From: Colimorpha_A sp045533115
GTDB taxonomy: Bacteria > Bacillota > Clostridia > Oscillospirales > CAG-272
Length of the DNA stretch: 14,646 nucleotides
Assembly: GCA_045533115.1 (NCBI GenBank)
Contig: JAZSHF010000028.1
Location: 1 to 14,646, forward strand
Reading direction: 5' to 3'
Of the stretch, positions 7,540 through 14,638 are shown piece by piece. A model generated the notes under the pieces. The model searched no databases and was not told the DNA's origin. It saw only the letters and a list, made by a program, of their open reading frames with translations. Every line of letters begins with the position of its first letter. Positions within the stretch are counted from its first letter, which is position 1. The translations under genes were made by a program, and so were the position numbers.

Positions 7540-7820
7540 TCAAATTGCCCGTACAGATGAAGAAGACTCCCGAGCGCAACTGCGTAGGGTGCGGAAATCA
7601 GTTTCCTAAGAAAGAGCTTATAAGGGTTGTAAAAACTCAGGACGGCAGCGTACTCCTTGATCTTACAGGTAAAATGTCAGGTCGCGGTGCATATATATGC
7701 CGTAACACTGAATGCTTTAAGAGGGCAAGAAAAGCAAGAAAGCTTGAAAGATCTCTCGGCGTTACCATATCGGACGAGGTATACGACAAGCTTGAAGGGC
7801 AGGTGTCTGACAGTGAATAA
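7536..7820 (+). CDS. ylxR: YlxR/DUF448 family RNA-binding protein
   Basis: Small basic protein of the YlxR family, usually sandwiched between nusA and infB; in B. subtilis it has been linked to RNase P (renamed RnpM) and to nucleoid/RNA functions. The 94 residues contain the family signature ERNCVGCG (C16, C19), KKELIRVV, LDLTGKMSGRGAYIC (GRGAYIC 49-55) and CFKRARKARKLERSL. Start: the GTG at 7536 overlaps the nusA stop as GTGA, a typical coupled junction. An in-frame ATG at 7557 (MKKTPERN) would give 87 residues and matches the usual family N-terminus equally well. Neither has a visible Shine-Dalgarno, so the first seven residues are uncertain. It overlaps ylxQ by 8 bases. Confidence 0.9.
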   Translation: MIKLPVQMKKTPERNCVGCGNQFPKKELIRVVKTQDGSVLLDLTGKMSGRGAYICRNTECFKRARKARKLERSLGVTISDEVYDKLEGQVSDSE

Positions 7821-8208
7821 TAACGAGAAGCTGATAAAACAGACCGTTAACTCTAAGATCTTGACTCTATTCGGATTTGCAATGAAGGCCGGAAAGCTTG
7901 AAACGGGTACCGATAAAATCTGCGACGAGATCAGACGTCACGGAATACCGAGTGAAAATGACAGCATTAAGGGCTTTAGCTCACACGGTATCGTTGTTAT
8001 CGCCTCTAATGCCTCCGAGAACACGAAAAAGCGTATCGTTAATGCCTGTAAATACTATCGCATCGAGTTTTACATCTCGAATTTAAGCCAGACGGATATC
8101 GCCGATCGCATAGGCAAAGCGTCTGCGGCGGCTTGTGCAACCTTTGACCGCGGCTTTGCCGACGGAATAAGGAAAGCAATTATGCTCTCAAAGTCGCTTA
8201 AAAGCTAA
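7813..8208 (+). CDS. ylxQ: L7Ae/L30e-family RNA-binding protein (YlxQ-like)
   Basis: Proteins of this family bind kink-turn-type RNA and are thought to be ribosome-associated; the bacterial YlxQ protein has no firmly assigned role. The 131 residues show the family pattern: KILTLFGFAMKAGKLETGTD (15-34), GIVVIASNASENTKKRI (59-75), KYYRIEFY and a C-terminal GKASAAACATFDRGFADGI. Compared with the roughly 100-residue B. subtilis protein, there are about a dozen extra N-terminal residues and an insertion around 42-58 (HGIPSENDSIKGFSSHG). The start is GTG at 7813, with AGGTG at 7801-7805 seven bases upstream. It lies inside the end of ylxR (8-base overlap), indicating translational coupling. A longer reading frame opens upstream at 7657, but there it only shadows ylxR. 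Confidence 0.85.
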   Translation: MNNNEKLIKQTVNSKILTLFGFAMKAGKLETGTDKICDEIRRHGIPSENDSIKGFSSHGIVVIASNASENTKKRIVNACKYYRIEFYISNLSQTDIADRIGKASAAACATFDRGFADGIRKAIMLSKSLKS

Positions 8209-8231
8209 TAGCCGGAAAGGATGGATACAGT

Positions 8232-10817
8232 ATGATAAACAACACTAAATATAAGATCAGTACTCTTGCCAAGGATCTTAATATAAAGAGCAAGGAGCTT
8301 CTTGACCTCGTTACTTCTCTCGGTATGACCGACAGAAAGCATTCCTCGGTCGTAGAGGCGGACGAGTTCAATATGATCCTCGAAGTGCTTACCTCAAAGG
8401 CACAGGTCACCAATTTTGACGACTATATGTCAGGCAAGGTTACTATCGTTAAGGTGCTTTCAAAGGAAGAGCTTGAAGCACAAGAAGCCGCAATAGCGGA
8501 AAAAGAAGCTGAGGAGAGGAGAATTGCCGAAGAAGCTGCAAAGAAGGCGGCAGAGGAAAAGGCGAAAGCCGAAGCGGAAGCCAAGGCTAAGGCCGATGCC
8601 GAAGCAAAGAAAAGGGCTGAGGAAGAGGCTAAAAAGAATATTAAGCGTCCGGATAGCCGTCAGGGCAAGGATAACTCACGTTTTGAAAACCGCCCCGACT
8701 TCAATAGAACTAAGACTCCCGTTAAGGAAGAAAAGAAGAAGCCCGTGCAGCCGCAGGCGCCCTTCCGTTCGACTGCTAATGACGAGCCGAGCGGTACCAT
8801 CATTCGTGACCAGAAGGAAAGCCACGTTGGTATGACGAGAGTCGTTGACACAAGAGCAACGAATGTCGACCTTTCAAAGTATGACGAAAAGCTTGACAAC
8901 TTTGTAGCACACGACGACAGAAGGAACAGCTACTTCGGCGAAAAACAGAAGTTAGGCAAAAACAAGAACGGTTCTCAGCGTCCCGAGTCACCGCGTAAGG
9001 TTAAGGACCGCCGTACCGCTCAGGAAAAGCAGAAGATGCAGGCAGAGCTTGAAAAAGCAAGAAAACAGCAGCTTACTGTAAATATTCCCGACGAAATTTC
9101 CGTTGGTGATCTTGCTCAGCGCCTTAAGGTAACCGCATCCGAGGTCATCAAGAAGCTCATGATGCTCGGCGTTATGGCGAACGTAAACCAGATCGTAGAC
9201 TATGAGACGGCGTACCTTATTGCTGACGAGCTTGGCGCTAAGGTAAATCACGAGGTCACCGTCACAATCGAGGATAAGCTCTTTGACGTGACAGAGGATA
9301 CAGAAGAGGACCTTGTCAGCCGTGCTCCCGTCGTAGTTGTCATGGGACACGTTGACCATGGTAAGACCTCTATTCTTGACGCTATCAGACACGCAAACGT
9401 TACCTCGGGCGAGGCGGGCGGTATCACCCAGCATATCGGTGCATATACCGTTTCTGTTGACGGTCAGCCCGTAACCTTCCTTGACACCCCCGGACACGAG
9501 GCGTTTACAGCAATGCGAGCAAGAGGCGCCCAGGCGACCGATATTGCAATACTTGTCGTTGCCGCAGACGACGGCATTATGCCTCAGACTATCGAAGCAA
9601 TCAACCACGCAAAGGCGGCAGGGCTGGACATAGTTGTCGCTATTAACAAAATGGATAAGCCCACCGCTAACCCCGACCTCGTTAAGCAGGAGCTTACAAG
9701 ATACGAGCTTATTCCCGAGGAATGGGGCGGCGACGTAATATGTGTTCCCGTTTCCGCTCTTACCAAGAAGGGCATTGATAACCTTCTGGAAAGCGTACTT
9801 ATGGTCGCTGAAATGAAGGAGCTTAAGGCTAACCCGAACCGCCGAGCAAAGGGTATCGTCATCGAAGCGAAGCTCGACAAGGGCCGCGGTCCCGTTGCAA
9901 CGATCCTTGTACAGAACGGCACGCTCAAGGCAGGCGACACCGTCATTGCCGGAACTGCAGTTGGCCGTGTAAGAGCCATGAAGGACGATAAGGGCAATGA
10001 CGTTAAGACTGCAGGCCCGTCTATCCCCGTCGAAATCATCGGTCTTGCAGAGGTTCCTACTGCGGGAGACGAGTTTAACGCCGTTGAAGACGAAAGAATG
10101 GCAAGAGAGCTTGCCGATAAGCGTAAGGCAAAGATCAAGGAAGATGAGTTCAAGGCAAACTCAAAGGTCAGCCTTGACGATCTCTTCGCTCAGATCTCCG
10201 ACGGAGCTAAGGAGCTTAACGTTATCGTTAAAGCCGACGTTGTCGGTTCCGCAGAGGCTGTTAAGTCCTCCCTTGAAAAGCTATCAAATGAGGAAGTCAA
10301 GGTTCGCGTAATTCATTCTGCAGTCGGCGGAATTACCGAAAACGACGTAACTCTCGCTTCCGCCTCAAACGCTATCGTTGTCGGATTTAACGTTCGTCCC
10401 GACCGTGTTGCACTTGATTCGGCAGAACGTCAGAAGGTCGACGTTCGTACCTACCGTATAATCTACGAGTGCATCGAGGAGATAAGCGCAGCTATGAAGG
10501 GACTTCTTGCACCTGTATACAAGGAAGAGCTTCTCGGTCACGCCGAGGTTCGCCAGACAATTCGTGTTCCCAACGTCGGTACAATCGCCGGATGCTACAT
10601 TCTCGACGGTAAGATCACGAGAAAGGCACAGATCAGAGTTCTCCGCGACAGCGTAGTTATATTTGAAGATAAGATCTCCTCTCTGCGTCGCTTCAAGGAC
10701 GACGTTAAGGAGGTTGCCGACGGCTATGAATGCGGTGTTGGTCTTGAAAAGTTCAACGATATTAAGGAAGGCGATATCTTCGAGGCATTCGAAATGGTTG
10801 AGCAGGTACAGAAATAA
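8232..10817 (+). CDS. infB: Translation initiation factor IF-2
   Basis: IF-2 is the GTPase that brings fMet-tRNA to the 30S subunit and promotes subunit joining. The 861 residues comprise a first IF2_N helical module (about 8-40), an Ala/Glu/Lys-rich coiled segment (about 78-136) and a basic disordered linker to about 275. A second IF2_N module follows (about 279-335, around VGDLAQRLKVTASEVIKKLM at 291), then the G domain with G1 GHVDHGKT (372-379), G3 DTPGH (418-422), G4 NKMD (472-475) and G5 SAL (508-510). Beta-barrel II, domain III and the fMet-tRNA-binding domain IV run to the C-terminus (VEQVQK). GGAAAGG at 8214-8220 lies 11 bases before the ATG. It is the last gene of the classical part of the operon; rbfA, which usually follows, is absent here. 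Confidence 0.97.
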   Translation: MINNTKYKISTLAKDLNIKSKELLDLVTSLGMTDRKHSSVVEADEFNMILEVLTSKAQVTNFDDYMSGKVTIVKVLSKEELEAQEAAIAEKEAEERRIAEEAAKKAAEEKAKAEAEAKAKADAEAKKRAEEEAKKNIKRPDSRQGKDNSRFENRPDFNRTKTPVKEEKKKPVQPQAPFRSTANDEPSGTIIRDQKESHVGMTRVVDTRATNVDLSKYDEKLDNFVAHDDRRNSYFGEKQKLGKNKNGSQRPESPRKVKDRRTAQEKQKMQAELEKARKQQLTVNIPDEISVGDLAQRLKVTASEVIKKLMMLGVMANVNQIVDYETAYLIADELGAKVNHEVTVTIEDKLFDVTEDTEEDLVSRAPVVVVMGHVDHGKTSILDAIRHANVTSGEAGGITQHIGAYTVSVDGQPVTFLDTPGHEAFTAMRARGAQATDIAILVVAADDGIMPQTIEAINHAKAAGLDIVVAINKMDKPTANPDLVKQELTRYELIPEEWGGDVICVPVSALTKKGIDNLLESVLMVAEMKELKANPNRRAKGIVIEAKLDKGRGPVATILVQNGTLKAGDTVIAGTAVGRVRAMKDDKGNDVKTAGPSIPVEIIGLAEVPTAGDEFNAVEDERMARELADKRKAKIKEDEFKANSKVSLDDLFAQISDGAKELNVIVKADVVGSAEAVKSSLEKLSNEEVKVRVIHSAVGGITENDVTLASASNAIVVGFNVRPDRVALDSAERQKVDVRTYRIIYECIEEISAAMKGLLAPVYKEELLGHAEVRQTIRVPNVGTIAGCYILDGKITRKAQIRVLRDSVVIFEDKISSLRRFKDDVKEVADGYECGVGLEKFNDIKEGDIFEAFEMVEQVQK

Positions 10818-10842
10818 TTTATATGATATGACAAATTACTCA

Positions 10843-10849
10843 AAGGAGG
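10843..10849 (+). promoter_or_regulatory. Ribosome binding site that sets the ygiQ start
   Basis: AAGGAGG sits 8 bases before the ATG at 10858. The reading frame is open far upstream (to 10663, inside infB), and another in-frame ATG occurs at 10828, but only 10858 has a well-spaced ribosome site. Confidence 0.85.
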
Positions 10850-10857
10850 TTGCCGGA

Positions 10858-12762
10858 ATGAAGGATAATACTTTTCTACCCGTTACGCGCGAAGAAATGA
10901 CCGAACGCGGTTGGGACAGACCTGATTTTGTCTACGTCAGCGGAGACGCATACGTCGATCACCCGTCCTTCGGGCCGGCAATTATTTCGAGAGTGCTTGA
11001 AAATGCCGGATACAGAGTTGCAATGCTCCCTCAGCCCGATTATAAAAGCGCCGACGATTTTAAGCGTTTCGGTAAACCTCGGCTAGGATTTCTTGTCAGC
11101 GCCGGCAACATCGACTCTATGGTCGCACACTATACGGTTTCAAAAAAGAAGCGTAATTACGATTATTATTCTCCCGGCGGAAAAATGGGTAACCGTCCCG
11201 ACCGCGCGGTTATCGTATACTGTAACCGCATAAGAGAAGCGTACGGCGACGTCCCCATAATAATCGGCGGCCTTGAAGCATCTCTTCGCCGCTTTGCACA
11301 TTACGATTATTGGGACAATAAGGTAAGACGTAGCATACTCGTCGACAGCCGTGCAGATATTCTGACCTATGGAATGGGAGAGAACATTCTTCTGCGAATC
11401 GCATCGCTTCTTGACAAGGGCGTTCCCGTAAAGAAAATACACGACGTCAGGGGAACTGTATATATAACGTCTATTGACGACAAGGTTCATTTCCCGCGTG
11501 TAGACACCTTTACCTATGACGAGCTTAAGACGGATAAAAGAAAATATGCGGAAGCATACAAAACACAATATCTCAATCAGGACAGCATCTCAGGAAAAGC
11601 CGTAACGGAGATATACGACAGCAAAATGCTTGTTCAGAACCCGCCTATGCCGCCGCTTGAAAGGGAAGAGCTTGACAAAGTTTACTCACTTCCGTTCACA
11701 AGGACCTATCACCCGATGTACGAAAAGGACGGCGGTGTGCCCGGAATAGAAGAGGTCAGATTTTCAATAGCACATAATCGCGGCTGCTTTGGCGGATGTA
11801 ATTTTTGTGCACTTACCTTTCATCAGGGAAGGACTGTTCGCTCACGGAGCATTCAGTCCTGTGTAAAGGAAGCAGAACAGATTACATCAATGCCCGATTT
11901 CAAGGGCTATATCCACGACGTGGGCGGTCCGACCGCGAACTTCAGAGGCCCGTCGTGTGAAAAGCAGTTAACGGACGGCGTTTGCTTAAACCGCAAATGT
12001 CTTGCACCGACGCCTTGTAAAAATCTCAAGGCGGACCACGCGGAATACATTGAGCTTCTAAAAGCTATTGAGCGCGTAAAAGGCGTTAAAAAGGTCTTTA
12101 TACGCTCCGGAATACGTTATGACTATATGCTTGAAGACAAGAATCAGGCGTTCTTTAAGAAGCTTGTAACCGATCACGTCAGCGGTCAGCTAAAGGTTGC
12201 GCCCGAGCATATATGCGACAACGTGCTCGCGATGATGGGTAAACCAAAGGTTGCCGTTTACGAGCGCTTTAAGAAGCAGTACTTCAAATACAGCGAGGAA
12301 TGCGGAAAAGAACAGTACATCGTTCCTTATCTTATGTCGAGCCACCCCGGAAGTGACTTGAATTCCGCACTTGAGATAGCCTTGTATTTGAAGAAAAACG
12401 GTATTCGTCCCGAGCAGGTACAGGATTTCTACCCGACACCCGGAACGGTATCTACCGTAATGTATTACACAGGAATCAATCCGCTTAACGGCAAAAAAGT
12501 GTATTGCACTACCGACTACAAGGAAAAACAGCTCCAAAGAGCGCTATTGCAATATAACAGAAAAGAAAACCACGATCTCGTCCGTGAGGCAATACGTCTT
12601 TGCGGAAGAGAGGAGCTTATAGGGTCCGGCAAGGACTGCCTTGTACCCTCAGCTTTACCCAAAAGGTCGAATTATATCATAAATAAGCGAAACAATGCAA
12701 ATAATAAATTTGATAATAGAAAGAAGTTAAATAAGACCGGAAGGAACGGTAAGAAGAAGTGA
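10858..12762 (+). CDS. ygiQ: YgiQ family radical SAM protein
   Basis: A radical S-adenosylmethionine enzyme of unknown reaction. The 634 residues start MKDNTFLPVTREEM and have the long YgiQ N-terminal domain (about 1-290, with RPDFVYVSGDAYVDHPSFG and IIIGGLEASLRRFAHYDYW). The radical SAM core carries the 4Fe-4S motif C310-FGG-C314-NF-C317, and a second conserved cysteine-rich stretch, CLNRKCLAPTPCKNL, suggests a further metal or structural site. The family C-terminal signature FYPTPGT (524-530) follows, then a strongly basic Asn/Lys-rich tail of about 30 residues ending GRNGKKK. The gap to infB is 40 bases with no promoter or terminator apparent, so it is likely co-transcribed. The end overlaps the next gene as GTGA. 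The family is certain; the substrate is unknown. Confidence 0.93.
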   Translation: MKDNTFLPVTREEMTERGWDRPDFVYVSGDAYVDHPSFGPAIISRVLENAGYRVAMLPQPDYKSADDFKRFGKPRLGFLVSAGNIDSMVAHYTVSKKKRNYDYYSPGGKMGNRPDRAVIVYCNRIREAYGDVPIIIGGLEASLRRFAHYDYWDNKVRRSILVDSRADILTYGMGENILLRIASLLDKGVPVKKIHDVRGTVYITSIDDKVHFPRVDTFTYDELKTDKRKYAEAYKTQYLNQDSISGKAVTEIYDSKMLVQNPPMPPLEREELDKVYSLPFTRTYHPMYEKDGGVPGIEEVRFSIAHNRGCFGGCNFCALTFHQGRTVRSRSIQSCVKEAEQITSMPDFKGYIHDVGGPTANFRGPSCEKQLTDGVCLNRKCLAPTPCKNLKADHAEYIELLKAIERVKGVKKVFIRSGIRYDYMLEDKNQAFFKKLVTDHVSGQLKVAPEHICDNVLAMMGKPKVAVYERFKKQYFKYSEECGKEQYIVPYLMSSHPGSDLNSALEIALYLKKNGIRPEQVQDFYPTPGTVSTVMYYTGINPLNGKKVYCTTDYKEKQLQRALLQYNRKENHDLVREAIRLCGREELIGSGKDCLVPSALPKRSNYIINKRNNANNKFDNRKKLNKTGRNGKKK

Positions 12763-13409
12763 ACAATCGCGAAATACGATTCAGAGAGTCGTTCAGGGGA
12801 TATAACCGAGACGACGTCAAGGCATATATTGAACAGCTCAATATAATTTTCTCAAGAAAGGAAGCAGATCTGCGCGCGTACATCTCAGATCTTGAGAATA
12901 AGGTAAACGCTCTCTCAGAGAAGCCGTCAAATTCCCATACTGACGCAGAATACGATGAGCTTACCTTGAAGCTTGAGAAAGCCGAAAACGAGATTAAGCG
13001 CATCAGTGACGAGAGGGCAGCGAATGACGAGGAAGAGAAGAGCAAGCTTTACGATTCAATGAGCGCGCAGGTTGGAAATATCATTATTTCTGCCAACGCA
13101 AACGCAGATAAGATCGTTTCAGAAGCCAGGGAAGAAGCTTCTCGTATAAGAAGCGAAGCGGATATCTATGCAAGCAGCGTTAAGGCAGAAGCAGACAAGG
13201 CAAAAGATGAGATCGTCAGCAATATCAACAGTAAGGTCAAAGACTTCGCACTTGAATGTGTAACGCAGTACGGAACGATTATCGGCGAAACAAACGTTAA
13301 GCTCGAAAATATTGCGGACAGTCTAAAAACACGTTCCGAGGATCTTCTCTCAATCCTCGAGAACAAAACGAAAGAGATCGAAACAAAGCTGACTCTTCAT
13401 AATCAGTAA
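12759..13409 (+). CDS. DivIVA-like coiled-coil protein
   Basis: DivIVA/GpsB-family proteins bind membranes through a short N-terminal domain and organise division, poles or wall synthesis. The 216 residues begin with a recognisable DivIVA N-terminal motif, IRFRESFRGYNRDDVKAYIE (6-25, R13-G14-Y15). A Glu/Lys/Ala-rich coiled coil follows (about 27-95), then a second, charged, alanine-rich segment at about 110-160 (ANADKIVSEAREEASRIRSE region) and a predicted helical C-terminus. No membrane segment is present. The start is GTG at 12759, overlapping the ygiQ TGA by four bases (GTGA). The upstream GGAAGGAA is about 12 bases away, so coupling to ygiQ probably matters. Which DivIVA-type role it plays (DivIVA, SepIVA-like or other) cannot be told from sequence alone. 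Confidence 0.75.
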   Translation: MNNREIRFRESFRGYNRDDVKAYIEQLNIIFSRKEADLRAYISDLENKVNALSEKPSNSHTDAEYDELTLKLEKAENEIKRISDERAANDEEEKSKLYDSMSAQVGNIIISANANADKIVSEAREEASRIRSEADIYASSVKAEADKAKDEIVSNINSKVKDFALECVTQYGTIIGETNVKLENIADSLKTRSEDLLSILENKTKEIETKLTLHNQ

Positions 13410-13427
13410 TGACATAAGGAAGTAGTT

Positions 13428-14333
13428 ATGAAATACCGCGGCGAATCGTTTTCAAATCTTGGCAGCAAGATAAAAGCTATAAGAAACGAGCTCGGAATGA
13501 CTCAGAAGGAGCTTTCCGAGGGTATCGTTACGCGCAATATGCTCAGCCGTATTGAAAACGGCGAAGCGCTTCCGTCGCTCCAAACTGTCTCTGCCATAGC
13601 TGAGCGCCTGTCAGTACCCGTCGGATATCTTATTGACGACCGAGATGATGGCACAAAGCTAAGGAATGAGCGTCTTCTTTCAATGATAAAGAAAGAATAT
13701 TCTCTCGGTAATTACGAGTTGTGTCTTCAGTATCTAAGCGGACTTGAACACTATCCAGAGGAAAAGGACCTGTACACGACCTGCTCTATGTATCTGCTCG
13801 GCGTTGACAAGATGAATAAGTGTGAGCCGATCAAGGAAGCGCAGAAGCTGATTTCAGACGCACTTAAGAGGGAAGTACTTCTTGAGAAGTATATGATAAA
13901 CGAGGGGAAAGCATATCGTGCACTTCTTGACGGCTTTGCTTTCTCGCCCGAAAGCGGAAATGAGACGCAATTTATTTCAAGAGTGTCTTCGTATGCTATC
14001 GCGTCTTGCGACATTGCAAATTTCTCAAGATTCATCGAAATGCTTGATAAATGCGATACTGAAGCACTTATCTGTGCTTCTAAAATAATAATGTATGAAA
14101 ACAAAGCATATAACGCTTTGACTGAAGGAATTTTGAAGATCAAGCAAAAAGATTACCGCTCTGCATATTTAAGGTTGATCGACTCAAATTCAGAAATTTT
14201 GCCCTCTCCGATACGTTGTTATTTGCTTACTCTTCTTGAGAAAACATCAGTTTCTCTTGGCGAATATGAGAATGCCTATACCTATATGGAAGAAAGAAAG
14301 ACGCTTGTCGCAAGACTTCTGAAAAAAGTTTGA
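13428..14333 (+). CDS. XRE-family helix-turn-helix regulator with TPR-like C-terminal half
   Basis: A probable DNA-binding transcription regulator. Of 301 residues, 11-70 form an XRE/Cro-C1 HTH: LGSKIKAIRNELGMTQKELS, then the TRNMLSRIENG recognition region (35-45) and LQTVSAIAERLSVPVGYLID. Residues about 75-301 are helical and look like degenerate TPR repeats (EYSLGNYELCLQYL; KQKDYRSAYLRLI; EYENAYTYMEERK). This architecture resembles the RRNPP peptide-sensing regulators, but no pheromone-like small ORF is visible beside it, so peptide sensing is only a hypothesis. AAGGA at 13417-13421 precedes the ATG by 6 bases. It lies 18 bases after the DivIVA-like gene, so the two are probably co-transcribed. 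After the stop there is only a weak AT-rich hairpin (14329-14344). Confidence 0.8.
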   Translation: MKYRGESFSNLGSKIKAIRNELGMTQKELSEGIVTRNMLSRIENGEALPSLQTVSAIAERLSVPVGYLIDDRDDGTKLRNERLLSMIKKEYSLGNYELCLQYLSGLEHYPEEKDLYTTCSMYLLGVDKMNKCEPIKEAQKLISDALKREVLLEKYMINEGKAYRALLDGFAFSPESGNETQFISRVSSYAIASCDIANFSRFIEMLDKCDTEALICASKIIMYENKAYNALTEGILKIKQKDYRSAYLRLIDSNSEILPSPIRCYLLTLLEKTSVSLGEYENAYTYMEERKTLVARLLKKV

Positions 14334-14351
14334 AAATCTTCAAAATTACTA

Positions 14352-14380
14352 TTGACAAAACGGTTTGAATCTGCTATAAT
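14352..14380 (+). promoter_or_regulatory. Consensus promoter for tRNA-Gln
   Basis: TTGACA (14352-14357), a 17-base spacer and TATAAT (14375-14380), with TGC immediately before the -10, so it is a perfect consensus plus extended -10. The expected start is near 14387, six bases before the tRNA. Such near-ideal promoters are typical of stable RNA genes. Confidence 0.92.
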
Positions 14381-14392
14381 ATCATCCGTTGA

Positions 14393-14466
14393 TGGGGATT
14401 TGTGTAATGGCAGCACGACAGACTCTGACTCTGTTTGTGAGGGTCCAACTCCTTCATCCCCAGCCA
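14393..14466 (+). tRNA. tRNA-Gln (anticodon CUG), CCA encoded
   Basis: It folds as a full cloverleaf: acceptor TGGGGAT/ATCCCCA (14393-14399 with 14456-14462); a D arm of 4 bp (14402-14405 with 14413-14416, one U-G pair) around a seven-base loop with GG; anticodon stem ACAGA/TCTGT around CTCTGAC, giving anticodon CTG (14425-14427), which reads CAG; a four-base variable region; a T arm 14439-14443 with 14451-14455 (one G-U pair); discriminator G14463; and CCA at 14464-14466. The U1-A72 pair and G73 fit bacterial tRNA-Gln. The T loop reads TCCAACT, so the base at position 55 is C, not the almost universal T (pseudouridine). It has its own promoter and terminator. Confidence 0.95.
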
Positions 14467-14467
14467 G

Positions 14468-14502
14468 AAAACGACAGATCCCTATCGGAATCTCTCGTTT
14501 TT
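14468..14502 (+). terminator. Intrinsic terminator of tRNA-Gln
   Basis: AAAACGA (14468-14474) pairs with TCGTTTT (14495-14501), and inside it AGATCC pairs with GGAATCT with one bulged A around the loop CTATC. The stem runs into TTTTT (14498-14502). The position, one base after the CCA end of the tRNA, is right for its terminator. Confidence 0.75.
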
Positions 14503-14515
14503 AACTGTAAACGAA

Positions 14516-14538
14516 AACCACCAGCAGTGCTGGTGGTT
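14516..14538. repeat. Perfect palindrome (candidate subterminal transposase hairpin)
   Basis: AACCACCAGCA and TGCTGGTGGTT are perfect inverted arms around the single base G14527. As single-stranded DNA it would fold as a 9-bp stem with loop CAGTG. It is not followed by a T-run (CCAAAAAGC follows), so it is not a terminator. Confidence 0.85.
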
Positions 14539-14570
14539 CCAAAAAGCTTTAGCTATGAGTAGAAAAAGAA

Positions 14571-14630
14571 TCCTCCTTCGTTTATAATAGGAAGTGGGTT
14601 TGCCAACCACGACCAAAAAACGAAGGAGGA
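14571..14630 (+). promoter_or_regulatory. Leader stem that sequesters the ribosome site of the edge ORF
   Basis: TCCTCCTTCGTTT (14571-14583) pairs base for base with AAACGAAGGAGGA (14618-14630). The right arm contains the complete Shine-Dalgarno AAGGAGG (14623-14629), nine bases before ATG 14639. Inside the loop a second hairpin forms: GTGG plus TT pairs with AACCAC (14594-14610) with one bulged G and loop TGCC. Folded, this leader would block initiation. Translational masking is the natural reading, and it parallels the known IS200 transposase leader. Confidence 0.75.
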
Positions 14631-14638
14631 ATCAAGTA

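Noticed and set aside
8221..8235. Four-codon mini-ORF (ATG GAT ACA GTA TGA) overlapping the infB start as ATGA
   Set aside because: The only ribosome site abuts its ATG with no spacing, so it is unlikely to be translated; probably chance.
8463..8640. Repetitive GAAGC/AAGGC-rich stretch, possible DNA repeat
   Set aside because: It encodes the normal Ala/Glu/Lys-rich coiled segment of IF-2; the DNA repetition follows from the protein composition.
8988..9608. 206-codon minus-strand ORF opposite infB
   Set aside because: It is antisense to the IF-2 linker and G domain, whose conserved motifs explain the sequence; no ribosome site or recognisable family.
10663..10857. Upstream extension of ygiQ into infB
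   Set aside because: The frame is open by chance within infB; AAGGAGG at 10843-10849 marks ATG 10858 as the start.
14329..14344. TTTGAA/TTCAAA hairpin after the XRE gene
   Set aside because: Six AT-rich pairs and no T-run; too weak to call a terminator.
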